A stretch of DNA of 64,000 bases from Hymenopellis radicata. Lineage: Eukaryota > Basidiomycota > Agaricomycetes > Agaricales > Physalacriaceae. Location: the NCBI GenBank assembly GCA_015501595.1, contig JADNRX010000025.1:248001-312000 (forward strand), read 5' to 3'. The position numbers were made by a program, and so were the translations under genes. The stretch's first letter is position 1, and each line of letters opens with the position of its first letter. Below are positions 34,336 to 46,243 of this stretch, one piece after another. A model generated the notes under the pieces. That model searched no databases. It was given only the letters and a program-made list of their open reading frames with translations, and was not told the origin of the DNA.

Positions 34336-34735
34336 ATGGTAGTCTCCCTCTGACCGTCTCTGCGCAATAACTTCGGCTGACTGCCTCATCGTATAGGGTG
34401 GTGGCGGTCGATACCCGTATCCCAAGGCCGTATGGTCTCCATCTGGTGGCTGGTGGGTGCAACCCAAGAACTGGAAGACCAACACGCTCGTCGTCGTCCT
34501 TGGCACTGGCGTTCTAAGCTACGGGTTGTTTGTTATCAGCACTAAGAATGAGGTGCGCACCATTATCTTTTGTTTGGGTCCATTCGATTGACGCTGGTTG
34601 TAGGAGCGGTTCTTGAAGCCCAAAAAGTGGATACCGAGTGAGCTGGTGCGTCGTGATGGGCGTTATATACGTTCAGGATACTCATCGGATGGTTCATAGT
34701 GGTCTAACGTCAAGGTTGGAGGCAAGGATTCGTAG
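34336..34735 (+). CDS. Small mitochondrial-type single-pass membrane protein (possible complex I accessory protein)
   Basis: Four exons give 78 residues: 34336-34338 (ATG alone), 34397-34552, 34604-34645 and 34700-34735. The protein starts M-G-G-G-G-R then 'YPYPKAVWSPSGGWWVQPKN', one hydrophobic helix ('TLVVVLGTGVLSYGLFVIS') and a basic tail 'ERFLKPKKWIPSELW'. The 'Y-P-x-P-K-x-V-W-S-P-x-G-G-W' signature and size match a conserved fungal small protein family that I recall being linked to a complex I 17.8 kDa/NUXM-type subunit; that assignment is from memory and unverified. The ATG-only first exon is supported by a clean intron (34339-34396) directly after it and by the absence of another in-frame ATG. 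Confidence 0.72.
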
Positions 34736-35520
34736 ACGTTCCCCGCGCGGTGCTTGTGAGTATTCGTGACATGGCGTTTTGAGACTGTTTACCTAGATCT
34801 TGCAGGTAGATGACTAGACTCCAACGCTGTACTCAACAAGCAAATAAAGATATACAGTCAACTGTTGCGTGTTCCGGGTCCGTATATACGTGGATTCAAA
34901 CGTAAAACGGCTACAACTCCCGGCAACAACAGATTGTGTTAAATCCGACTGATACTACGCTTAATCGCGTCTTCACGCTGTCTTTATTCAAATTCATGTT
35001 CCACAAACTCTTCGGCCTGGAGCCCACGACGGAGAACTGACGTTTGTCTGAAGTTCGCGAACCTCTTTCGGCCAGAACTTGTCGGGTGGCCGCTAGATAT
35101 TTCTGCATTCACAGGTATGTAACGGGTTCTCGTAAAGCTGAATTATGTAGCGCACTGCGCCACCTAGAAAATGGCGGTATTCATTCGTATTGGTGGCCGA
35201 GTGGTTGTGGCTTGAGAATAGCTGACTTGTGTATTGTATCGGGTGTCTCGGGATCGCCAAAAGCACGGTGAGCAGACCCGAGGTCCAGGAATGGATGTAT
35301 TTTACAAAGGAAATGTTGAGCAAGACACGTAATAGATGACCGTTGAAGGTGGCTACAGTGCCGTTGAGAAGGACAACAGGCAATTGTCAAGAAGAAGGAA
35401 TGTGATCGGCAGGCGTGAACCCTGACCACGACGACCATGACATGCTCTAATTGATAGAGAATACCCTTCTCCTTCTCCATACCCAGACTACCTTTCCTAT
35501 ACCGTAAATGTCCTTCAACC
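34736..35520. other. Intergenic region before the 5-phosphatase gene
   Basis: About 785 bases. No coding exon, repeat or RNA was recognised; presumably the 3' UTR of the small membrane protein gene and the promoter of the phosphatase gene. Confidence 0.5.
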
Positions 35521-38417
35521 ATGTCTGCTCTCGCTACTGTCCCGTCTAGACAGGGTACGCTGCCACGACTTGCCTTTTCTAGCGCGTCTAACGCTTTTCC
35601 AGGCCAGCAGACTGTCCTGGCCCGTTTACAAGGCCTCTTTCCCCATTCTCCTTCACATGGGCCTCATAGCGCCCTCGACCCCTTCAATACCCAGGCTACG
35701 ACACCATCACCATCCAGAATACCCAGCACCCCCAAATTCCTCAAAGTTCGTATATTAACATGGAATATGCACGATTCCGTGCCCAAGGTATGTCATAGCG
35801 TCTGCTTACTTGTGTGGGCTAATACACAGTCAACAGGGAGATTTAGAGGAACTGTTGGGCAAGGTTCCATTTTACAACCCACCACCAACGGACGATTCTG
35901 CGATCAACCCCTTTCCCGCTCTACCAGTAGATGAACTCCATCCTTATCATCTCGTCGTCGTGTACGCCACCATTTCACTGTTTGCCCTGTTCTCAGTATC
36001 TAATTGTGCCTCACAGCGCTGGTCAGGAATGTCCTTCTCTATCAGGTCAGGCAAACGCGGTTACATTGTTATTATTATCTCATACTGACGGCTGTCAGGA
36101 ATACCTATGGGCATTGGCGCCGGTTTCAGACTTATTGACAAAGAAGACAAGGAGAAGGACCGCCCCGAGTCCATCCGCTCCAAGAAGCACATCGAAGACT
36201 CGCCTCATGAAGCCTTAACTGGATGGACGGCAATGGTCGAGGACTGGCTGTGTCATGCTGGTGCGTGTGGGACACGTCTCTCATCACCGACAACCTCCGA
36301 AATAAGCGGTCCTAAACCACTATCCCCTCGCGCATCAGTCAAGGAATCAAGGAAGGGTCCGTACCAAATGCTTACCAAGGAGCGGATGATGGGCATCTAT
36401 CTCGCTGTTTACATCCATCGCGACTTACGTTCTCACGTTCATGGCATATCCAAGTCGGTCGTCACGGCTGGACTCATTGGTGGGCGAGTGGGGAACAAGG
36501 GAGCCGTTGGCATCAGTATTAAAGTCGACGAGACGTCCTTCCTTTTTCTCAATTGTCATTTGGCGGCCCACGAAGGCAAGGTCCATCACCGTTTGGCCAA
36601 CTTGGCCAAGATAAAGGTACCGTTCCCTACTACTATCAAGTTAAGGGATCCTCATTGTTTGTCAGTCCGAATTATCGGTTGAAGACTATTTGCCTGCTGA
36701 TGACCCCCGCGTAATGGCTGAAGATCTCACCGACAAATTCGACTTTACATTCCTCTTCGGAGACCTCAACTTTCGTCTTGATATCTCTCGTCTTCACGCG
36801 GATTGGTTAATTTCGCGGCAAGACTACTCGCAAGCGTTATGTTTTGACCAGTTGCGTAACTTGATGGAGAAGGGCGAGGCTTTTGTGGGGTTCAAGGAGG
36901 CTCCAATAGACTTTCCACCGACGTTCAAGTATGATGTTTTGCGGACGTTAAAGCGTCCCAAACGCCATGGGTCGAGGCTTGATCGTTGGCGAAGTCAGCA
37001 GGACAAATCGAATCGTCTCACTGAAGTTGAAGAGAAGGAATCCGACGATGTTGAGGATGAAGATGCAGACGAGGATGACGATGAGGAGCATGGTGGAGAG
37101 AATGCATCATTGGCCTCTTCCTCCATGTGGACGTCAATGCATTCGAGGCCTGCAACAGAGGCTGATGACGATTACTTTGATCACAGGCCTACCTCACATA
37201 TCACGACTCCAGGAAGCAGAATATCTCTCTCTTTGGCTGCGCAAAAGGCGAAAACGAAGTGGATGGCGCTCTTATCACCAGGTTCGCCGACCTCCCCATT
37301 GAAGTGGACTAGGGCCAAGCATGAGATATTCTCGCCCTTGCGCGGGAGCAATCATAAATCCCACAGATCGATGGCAGATTTTAGAGAAGCCGAAGACACT
37401 CAACCTCTCACAGAGAAACGCGCTTCTTCTCTAGATGGAGATGACGTTGACCGGGTATTGCTGAAACCTCCTGTCTTGGGCAGAGTCAGCTCGTCAAAGT
37501 CGAGCGTGATGAGCGATGACGAGGATGCTGTTCCAAGAGATCACGATAAGGGCGTTTATGACTCGTCCACTAAGAGGCGGGTGCCAAGTTGGTACGCTTT
37601 CTACCCTCTGGGACTTTTTCGTAGGCTAACTATTCTGCAGGTGTGACCGGATATTGTGGAAATCCACGGTTGAGCCTGATCCAGAGCCTGAGCTGCTGGG
37701 ACTAGAATCACAGTCGAAAGGCCGTTCACGTATGGGTCAGTTCTTTGCAAATGCTTTCCGCCCTCTGTCGGCGCGTGCGCGGCGAGAATCATATAGCTCT
37801 GTGCTTTCGGCGGCGACGACGACGACAATCACTGGTGCCAGTGCGACAACACCCTCTCAGCCGTCGTCTCCTCTACCACTTCCCAGCGATGACGGTGATG
37901 TTTTAGAGGTCACGACGCCCTTTTCACGATTTGTCTGTTCGTCCAAGACTTCCCTTTCTCATACGAAATCACACGATACCTTGCTTGTAACGTCAAAACC
38001 TCCACTTCCACGACGGGCATCCAACGACGTAGAGCAAGTGCGGAGGTCCAGAACGTTTTCGCTAACGTCCGCGGCGTCTACAACAGAAAGCGGGGAGCCC
38101 GGACGTCGTCGGTCGTCGACAACAGATGGGCACATTATGAGTGCTCCGATAGTGAGTGCACCGTCGGGTGTATCAAGGAGCTCGGACACTCGCATACACC
38201 GTCCCGCTGGCGATTCTTGAACCCCTTCGTTTCGCACACCAACACTGTGCCCACGTTGAATCAAATGCCAGACGCGAGCGTTGCGACTCCCGACATTAGA
38301 AGGAAGGGCGACATTGTGTGTTTGAGTTATGATACTTTGGACGATCGCGGTATGCGCAAGTTGGAAGGACGGAGCGACCATAGACCGGTGATTGGGAGCT
38401 ATGCGGTGTACGTTTAA
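35521..38417 (+). CDS. Inositol-polyphosphate/phosphoinositide 5-phosphatase
   Basis: Removes the 5-phosphate of inositol phosphates or phosphoinositides. Catalytic landmarks in order: 'LKVRILTWNMHDSVPK' near residue 75, 'YHLVVVAGQECP' with the catalytic Glu region, 'GGRVGNKGAVGISI', 'SFLFLNCHLAAHEGKVHHRL', 'FTFLFGDLNFRLDI', 'APIDFPPTFKYD', 'RRVPSWCDRILWKS' and finally 'RKGDIVCLSYDTLDDRGMRK' with 'EGRSDHRPVIGSYAVY'. A long acidic/Ser-rich insertion lies between 'FPPTFKYD' and 'VPSWCDRILW'. Between about 37890 and 38216 two frames are open, and the last segment continues in a different frame from the preceding one, so an intron or a frameshift must lie there. The core motifs are all present. 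Confidence 0.87.
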
Positions 38418-38964
38418 GGGCAGGGCGGAGAGTAATCTAAGATGCAGTTCATATAATATAGACACTTACCTTAGTTGTTTACTTACGATTGATACCAACA
38501 GGCATATTCTTATTAGTTTTTTTCTCTTCTTCTGTAGTTTGTAGATATGGATACGTAGGATAGTTCGAGTCTTCGCTCTGTGGCGCAATACTACATGATT
38601 TGCGGATGTTATTTGAACAAGACCTTAGAGTAATCTGACCTGGGGGCATTGGCTCTTCATCATGCATGATTGGTCGTTCAGCGCTTACTGTTGCTATTGA
38701 ATGTGAAGCCAAAGCAGGCAGTTTTGACATAGCAGCCTTATGTTGGTATGCGTGAATCAGCTTCCTGACTAACTGCATTGATGCCTGACTTCACGATGAC
38801 TCAACTATACAAAGACATCGGCATTTCGTTTGATAGTAGTATTATTCAGACATTCTGACCTTTGAGGACTAGCTTTATGATTAGAGGTTGACAAGGAATG
38901 ACCCTGGAGTTGTAGCCCAAATTCGGCACCGGCAACTGCCGCACAGGCTTACACCACAACAGTC
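38418..38964. other. Intergenic region
   Basis: About 545 bases between the 5-phosphatase and the splicing-factor gene. Nothing recognised apart from an AT-rich stretch near 38460-38530, probably the 3' UTR. Confidence 0.5.
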
Positions 38965-40104
38965 ATGCAAGGTATATTTGGACTGCTCTCCATACTCAAC
39001 GCCGCGCCTAACCATTCCAAGGCTTCAACAAATACTACCCTCCGGACTATGATGGCGAAAAACATAAGAGTCTTAACTCTTACCGAGGTAAACTTTCAAT
39101 AATAGACCACATATCTCGCGTACCGACAATATCACCAGGGATACACGCGCTGGGAGACAGAGCCCGCAAGATTGACAAGGGAATTCTGATAACGCGCTTT
39201 GAGCTGCCTTTCAACATCTGGTGGTAAGTCTACTCTAAATAGTTCAAATGTTATTGCCTACCCTTTGAAATTGTTACAGCGGAACATGCAACAACCACAT
39301 CGGCATGGGTGTCCGCTACAACGCGGAGAAGAAGAAGGTTGGCAACTACTACTCGACGGCCATATACTCCTTCAGATGCAAATGCCATCTCTGCGACGGC
39401 TGGTTCGAAATCCAGACCGATCCCAAGGTATGTCGCCGTCATTCCCGCGGGGCTTCACCCACACAACACCGACTTTCAGAATACCCGCTATGTCGTTGTC
39501 TCGGGCGCCAGGCAGAAAGACGAGGACTGGAACCCTGAGGAGAACGGGGGCTTTGCCGTACACGGTACGTCCACGTCCGAGGACCCCAGCAGCTATCACG
39601 CTCATCCGCCCTACTCCAGATACCGAGACCGCGAGTGCCCCGGTGGACCCTCTCGCCGCTTTGGAAAAGACAACCTCGGCGCATATCCACTTGACGCAGG
39701 TCCAGCTACCGCGTCTCGAGTCCCTACAGACGGTCGCCGATCAGTTCAACGCAGATCCCTATACACTCTCGTCCAAAGTCAGGAAGCGGTTTAGGGAGGA
39801 CAAGAAGGTGGATATTGCCAAGCGCAAAGCCGACGATACCATCAAGGATCGTTATGCATTGCCTAGTTCGCTGAAGCTCCTTGAGGATAGCGCGCAAACG
39901 GCCCAGGAAGCAAAGGAACAGTGGGCGAAGGCTGTGGAATCGAGGGATGCCAAGCGCCGCAGATTGTCCCCGGTCCCGTCGACTATCACCTTGTTGTCGT
40001 CCTCTCGCTCTAAACATAGCAAGAGCCAGACGCCGATCGACGCGCTTCGTGCTCGTGTTCTTGGAAATACTGCGAAAAAGTCTCTACCTTCACGGACAAA
40101 GTAG
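38965..40104 (+). CDS. Yju2/Cwc16-family splicing factor (CCDC130-like)
   Basis: Spliceosome-associated protein of the Yju2/CCDC94/CCDC130 family. The first exon is 7 nt (ATGCAAG). The chain then reads 'MQGFNKYYPPDYDGEKHKSL', 'GIHALGDRARKIDKGILITR', 'FELPFNIWCGTCNNHIGMGV', 'RYNAEKKKVGNYYSTAIYSF' and 'RCKCHLCDGWFEIQTDP'. The Cys pairs C-x2-C and C-x-C-x2-C form the family's zinc site. The C-terminal half is charged and ends in Lys/Arg-rich sequence ('SRDAKRRRLSPVPS'), typical of CCDC130. Four introns; intact. Confidence 0.92.
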
Positions 40105-40407
40105 ATCCTCCCATTATTATCCCTTGAACGACCTATCTATTACATGTAGCCATACCTAGTCCATTGTTATATTACACTGTATCGCATCTCCGAATTTTTC
40201 ATGACAACCAGGTTCTGTGGTTCAGAAGACGTCGATAGCGAGGTAAAACAACATATAGCAATACACAGAGCACGTAATAATCAAGAAGAAAATGTAGCGA
40301 TGAAAAGAATAGAGATGAATAATTCCAGGAAAGGATAGAACTATAAGATAATGTAAACACTAGTATAAAAAGCGCAAGCAATCCAGAGATAATCACCCAA
40401 CCATATG
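40105..40407. other. Convergent intergenic region
   Basis: About 300 bases of AT-rich sequence between two convergent genes; only 3' UTR sequence is likely. Confidence 0.5.
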
Positions 40408-43400
40408 CTATGAGGACTGAAATATAGCCCATGGCTGATCCAGCGTGGACATGGGCCCATCCCATTTCCACTCCGTCGACTGATAATACGCCGACTCCCC
40501 TCCGTCCACCTCTTTCATCGTACTGAGCCGAAGAGGATCCGCTGGTTCCTCCGTTTTGAGATCTGAGAAAGTGAGCGCGTGATGCGTCCCATCTGCCTCG
40601 GAGCCAGATTCAGGACTGGGATTCGTCGACGACGAAGAAACCAGGTCAGGCGTCGCAGCCTTCGATCCTGTCTCGTCTTCATCAACGACCGCCTCGGTCT
40701 CAAATGAAGAAAAGTCGAAAAACTCAAACTCGTCGACGGAGGGGATGGGCGGTGAAGACGGTCGTGCTCCAGAGCTACTGCCCTCGCCTAGAGACGTGGA
40801 ACCATCCGGCACCGCACTATATCCTTTAAGTATGATGTCCAAAGTGTCGGAAATGTCAGACGATAGTGCCTCCTGGCCTTCACCACCGGCCATCTTGATG
40901 AGCTCGGTCATTTGCTCCAGGAAAACGCTAGCATCCTCCTCAGTTTCCACTTTGGTCGCTTGTTCCTCACGCTGCTTGAGCGTGTCGTTCGAAGGTCCTT
41001 CCCAATCGGTCTTCAGCTTTTTCGGTGGTGATGGTTCGTTAGCGACGCCATTCATAAATGGTGGTGTGGCACCAGGTCCTGTCACAGGTGGCGCATCCTC
41101 TTCGCGAGAACGTTTGTTACTGTTACTGGGAGATGGTGCGGGGAGAGTAGCGGGTTCCGGATTCGGCGTAGAAAGCACTTTCGAGGGACGACGGTTGCTT
41201 TTCGCAGGAGGCTTGGCTTTAGTTTTCGCTTTGGGAGATTTCGGAGAAGATGCGGCGTTAATGGCAGCTGAGGGAGTCGGAGCATTGGCAGTCGGAGTCG
41301 TGGCAGAGATTGGTGGCGGAGTGGGAGAAGCTGCGCCGCCTGGTTGGGCAGAGGGTTTCCTTGACAAGCGAGTTGCAGCAGCTGGAGGGGGAGGAGGTGC
41401 GGAGGTATTAGCAGGAGGGGAGCTCTAATAGGTTGTTGAGGTATTGATGGATGAGGTTGCGGGGTCGATATTTGTTGGAGCGAAGGGGGTTGTTGCGACT
41501 GCATTTGCGCGCGGGCGGCTGCATTCATGTTATGACTCGCCACCATCTGCATCGTATTACCGAACCCTTCGTGAGCCTTTTGAACCTCGGCCAACATATG
41601 ACGAAGATTGTCCAGGCTGACTATGAAGCGAGGGTTCGAAGAAGACAGAAATTGGCGCTGCTGCTGAACGGTAACGATCTTGGCAAAAGATAAGAACCGG
41701 AAACAGGTAAAGACAAAGGAAGCTCACGATGATGGCCACTTTGCGAATCCACGCCTCGTTCTTGAGAAAGAGGAACAACATAGGGAGCTTCGCATCCAGG
41801 TCTGCAGCAGAACGGTACAACTGCTCGACTACGTTGTTGTACTCCATGCGTTGCTCTGGAGGAACTGGCACGGGAGGAAGATTGTGCATCCCTGACGCGA
41901 GGTCAACGGTCTGATAATTTAGGGTACAAGAAAAGACTTACGATTTTGGATGAAATCGTTCTTCATGGTATTGAGCATGCTAGTGACCCGCTGAAGCTGC
42001 TCCGAATTCGAGCGCACGAACTGCTGCATCATGACTTTCGACTGTTGCGGATTAATGGCAGGTCGGTGTTCTTGGTTCGTACCATCATGGACGGCATTCG
42101 ACATACCACCCGGTACGAACGGTTGATTCGTTGCTGCTTGGTTGGGATGCATCATAGGATTGGAATTTTGAGGAGGGGAAGCGGAGAAGGGGCGGTTGGG
42201 AGGTATGCCGTTGGACATGGACATATCCATTGGGAGCATGCTGGGCGGCGGCGTTGGGAGTGTTATGAAGCGAACTGCGAAAGCTGGTCTGTTCCATAGC
42301 AGTACGCTGCAAATGAGCGCGATTAGTCTCTATGAAGGTGATAATGCTCTCGCTGACACCATTCGCGCGGAGTTGTTCAACAGGCTGGTCAGCGAATGAC
42401 ATGATCATCTGCATTTGCTGGGAATTGGGTATGGGACGTGGCTGACCAGTGGGCCCATGATTGAGCTGGTTGGCAGCCATCGTCGCCTGATACTTCCGCT
42501 TCTGCTCCAACACCGTCGTGATATATGCATTGTCGAAGGGCAAGATGAACTCCTTGTAAATCTGGTCTATCTGATGCGCCGTCGCAGGACCAGACTTGGG
42601 AGGATCCACACCATTTCCAGGGAATTGAACAAAGCCAACACGTCCGGCAACAACGGACCAAAGATCCCGATGAGACACGCCCTGGTATCCGCCTTCCTGG
42701 AAGACCACGGAATGGAGGGCATGCATATCCAGTGAACGACCCTCCACCGTGATGGTCCGTGGATCGCGTAGATTTCTGGACTTGAGAAAATTCTCGAAAG
42801 CCTTTTCGAATCGTTCCTTCTCGAGGGGAGGTGGTAGCTGACCTATAGGAAGGGAAAGCATGGCCGCCGATATGGAAGGACCAGGAGGCCTGTTCATCCC
42901 CAACGCATTATTCGGTTGCTGAGGGGGTTGATGAGTTGTGGAAAGTGGACGATTCGGAGGCATAGGCATGTTCGGGGGAGTCGCCTGAGCGTGGTGCTGG
43001 GAAGGGCTGGGCTGGGGATTGATTTGTTGGGCGGATTGTTGACCGAAGGGGGGACCTTGGGAAGCGGGGTTGTTTGGCTGCATCCAAGCGGGTTGAGATC
43101 CACCGCCAGAAGTCTGATTCATGGGACCGCCATGCCTGTGATTATCGTTAGTTAATAGCGGAACAGAACGCGATAATTGGGGATAAACATACGTCGGATT
43201 CTGCGGTTGTGGAGGTTGTTGCTGGTGTTGCTGTTGCTGCTGCTGCTGTTGTTGCTGCTGCTGCTGCTGCTGGGCTTGCTGGGCCTGCTGCTGCTGCTGC
43301 ACACCGTGCTGAATGAACCGGCTCAGCATCTCCTTTCCCTTCGCGAGCTCGCTCTGCAGGTTCTTGGCTTGATTCATGAAGACAGCGTCCTGCATACCGG

Positions 43401-44419
43401 CACGCTGTGCATGCAACTGACGAAGACTGTTCTCAGTGGCATGTATATGCTGACGGACTTGAATGATTTTCTGCTGCAGGTCGACAGAGATGATGGGTCG
43501 CGCAGGAGTATTAGGCATCAGCGTCTGAGCCAGGGAAACGGGAGGAGGGCGTGCGGCAGGAGAGGGTTGGCGCATTGCCTGATTCGAGTTCATAGGGGGA
43601 GAAAAAAGGTCGCTAGGATTAACCTGGTTAGCTCCAGGATGCGCCGGGTTCTGGCCCATGCGAGGTGGGAAAGCCATGGGAGCGTGCTGGTTCTGCTGGT
43701 TACCGGCCATGTCGATGAGATTAAGCTGCCTGTTGTGGGTCTGGTTAAAGGCCTGCATCATGGCATTACGCGCCTGCATGGAGTTCTGGGAAAGGGTTGG
43801 CTGTATGTTGCCACCGCCAATTCCATTAAAGCCGTTCGCGAGAAGCGAATTTCGCTGATTCGACGGATCATGAAAGGTGGGTTGCTGAGGCCCCGCGCCA
43901 CTCGGTCCTCCCATCTGGGGTACACCGAGAAACGACTGCTGCTGTTGGCGGTTTGCCATAGCGTTACTTTGGATGAGGTTGGCCATCTGAGAGAACAAAA
44001 GCAAGTTAGAACAGATACGTAATTATCAAAAAGTTAACAAGAAAGAACGTGTGCACATGACGTTTCAGCGCGCAGATAACTGCCCATATCTTGGTCAAAC
44101 AAAGGCGGGGGTAGGAGGCCTATAAGCTGCCCGACAAGCCCCTCGCTCACCCCGCCCTCGTCCACACCACGCCCGCTGTTACTGGAGAATTACTTGCCTC
44201 GGTCATTCCACCACCATTGTTCGGTCGAAACTGGTTCTGTAGCTGATGCATCGTTGACCATAATTGGTTCTGGTCGCCAAAGTTCTGCATGCCTTGGTGG
44301 CCGTCCTGCGCCTGTTGTTGCTGCTGTTGGTTCTGCGACTGCTGGGCCATCTGCTGCTGCTGGAGCATGGATGGATTGAAGTTTGGCATCATCGGATATT
44401 GGGGGTGTCGGTCAGCCAT
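40408..44419 (-). CDS. Q-rich ARID-domain protein, probable SWI/SNF subunit Swi1
   Basis: Starts 'MADRHPQYPMMPNFNPSMLQ' at 44419 and has several Gln/Asn/Pro-rich blocks, including a poly-Q run of about 30 residues coded at 43219-43305. An ARID domain lies near 42540-42830: 'FEKAFENFLKSRNLRDP', 'GRSLDMHALHSVVFQEGGYQ', 'SHRDLWSVVAGRVGF' and 'IDQIYKEFILPFDNAYI'. The C-terminal part is Pro/Ala/Ser-rich with a basic patch, ending 'TLDQPWAIFQSS'. ARID plus long Q-rich tracts at this length is the layout of fungal Swi1, the DNA-binding subunit of SWI/SNF. Several introns (for example about 43140-43190, 41900-41940 and 41410-41430). Confidence 0.85.
43219..43305 (-). repeat. CAG/CAA trinucleotide repeat coding poly-glutamine
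   Basis: On the plus strand this is a run of CTG/TTG triplets with few interruptions. It codes Gln-rich sequence in the Swi1-like protein and is likely length-variable. Confidence 0.85.
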
Positions 44420-44854
44420 GATTCCAAGATCTAGGCACTGCCAGCGGGAGGGTAACAGAAGGAAAGCGCCTAGACCGCCGCGGGGGCGAGCGCAACGACG
44501 ACGGCAATGGCAATGGCGCGAGCGACGTAGGGGAAGACAATGCTCGTCTCGTCGGGGTGAGAGCAAAGGTGTGAGTGGGAAACGCTCTGCACAGGCGAGC
44601 CAGGGTAACAGCAACAAACACGACCATTGGCCGACCACTTTGGTTTTTCTTTATTTAATTTGCGCTTTTTTTATTCGCTAATCCGAGGAACTATGCTCCT
44701 CGGTGCCTAGTACAACTAGTAACTTGCACGGCGTCCTATAAGTAACAGTATTATTGAGCATCTGTTTCATCACACCGATGATGACTATACACAGAAATGA
44801 TAGCGATGGAACACGAATAGGTGGTACATATTATACATGGTCAAGCGACTCGAC
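44420..44854. other. Upstream region of the Swi1-like gene
   Basis: About 435 bases: 5' UTR/promoter of the Swi1-like gene and 3' UTR of the VTT gene. No other feature. Confidence 0.5.
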
Positions 44855-46104
44855 CTAACGACTTGATCCCGGGGAAAGGTCATCTTCATCTTTCTTCGGC
44901 GTCGAAATGGCTGGTCCAGCCTCTAAAATAATATCTTCGTCGTCGTCTTCGTAATCTTCATATTCCTCGTCGTCGCGCACAAGCAGACGGAGGAAACGTC
45001 CTTGGCCTTGCTCGGAGCATTTGGCCCAACCGCCAGTACTCTATCCTCTGGCTCCTCGTCGTCAGAGTCGGCGCTTTGGGTTCCATCCCCGATATCATCG
45101 GCTTCCTTCCTGAACATATAGCGTAGACCGACTGGTATCAGCACGCCTATGACAACAGCCGAAAGACCAAAAAAGTTCTTCCAGCTAATGAGATGAAAGT
45201 CGTCGGGACTAGTCATGTCATCTAGGCCACCACCAATGGTCGTATGTATGACGGTCACACCGAGTATTCCAAGGGCGGTGCTCACCCAAAAAAGGAATCA
45301 ACCCGATGCCGACATGAGGACAAACAACGTTGACTACCCAATGAGGCGGAAGGGGCGCAATACGAAGAATTATCAGGAAGGATATGATATTGGATCTATG
45401 AGCAGAGATCCTTGTTGACCAGGTCGACAAGAGGTGTTGGAATTTGGGCACAGTGAGCAATGCTGGCCCAAGCGCGGCAGATATTAGGTAGCAGAGGGTA
45501 GCACCCGATGCTACACAGACACAGGCGAGAGGGAGGGCTCGAGGAACACCCCAAACTGCGCCTCCCAGGATTGACAGGTACATTGAACCCGGTAGGGAAA
45601 ATGCCTGCAAGCTGTGGCAAAAAAACTCAGAGGATGAACGTGGGTTACCGAAAGTCAGGAGACTTACAAGAGATATGTTGTGACATAGCAAACAAGTATT
45701 CGGAAAGGATAGATATCCCGGTATTTCTTTAGAAGGGTATTGAGCTCTTGTAATTGCTGGAAGGATTTAGGGATTCGGATGGCGTCGCGATCCTCCCTGT
45801 AGAGTCGTGTAAGTACATATGTTTCGGTTACAAGAGACAACAGGTCGCACTCTTCAACAGTAGGGAGAGCAAGCCAGAGGGTTCCGCCGAGAAGGAGGGT
45901 ACTGACGATAAAAATGGCGGCCATCTTGAGGGTGGCATTGAATATGACCCGGCGAGATGACGGCTGGGAAGGGGAAATCGGTGTAGCGCCGTATGACGGA
46001 CTGGATGAGGAGATTAAAGGAGCGTATTCATCGTCTTCGTTGTGCATGACAGTGTCGAGCGTATATAAGGATGCGTTGGAATGTTGGAAGGGACTAGGTG
46101 GCAT
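44855..46104 (-). CDS. TMEM41/VTT-domain (SNARE-associated Golgi) membrane protein
   Basis: Multi-pass membrane protein. One N-terminal helix ('MAAIFIVSTLLLGGTLWLAL') precedes the VTT/DedA-like core: 'IPKSFQQLQELNTLLKKY', 'FSLPGSMYLSILGGAVWGVP', 'GATLCYLISAALGPALL', 'LRIAPLPPHWVVNVVCPHVG' and 'GVTVIHTTIGGGLDD', ending in another helix. The acidic tail (from about 45000 down) is spliced to '...LSPGSSR'. TMEM41-type proteins act as lipid scramblases in the ER/Golgi; this one has the expected core and length. Start at MPPSPF (46104) chosen because the upstream extension has no ATG. Confidence 0.85.
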
Positions 46105-46243
46105 GATGGACGAACTCAGACTGGATGACAGAGGCAAGTTTGCCAATTTAGTCACATATTAAGTAATACAGGGTCAAACGGCATCTTCCGGAGTGCCAGC
46201 ATCGTGGCCAACAGCGACCTCGAGCCTTTGCTCGCCATCGACT
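46105..46243. promoter_or_regulatory. Bidirectional promoter between the VTT gene and the Zn2Cys6 regulator
   Basis: Only 139 bases separate two divergent start codons (46104 minus, 46244 plus), so both promoters must share this space or reach into the genes. Confidence 0.6.

Larger units (their letters stand above)
33465..34360 (+). repeat. Promoter copy B, interrupted by the MITE
   Basis: Partner of 22361-22850, same orientation. Relative to copy A it holds an extra ~90 bp near 33765-33845 and the 354 bp MITE. It ends in the ATG and splice donor of the gene that starts at 34336. Confidence 0.85.

Noticed and set aside
43177..44022. Long plus-strand open frame of 281 codons with a poly-Leu run
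   Set aside because: It is the antisense of the Q-rich coding sequence of the Swi1-like gene; poly-Leu is the mirror of CAG repeats.
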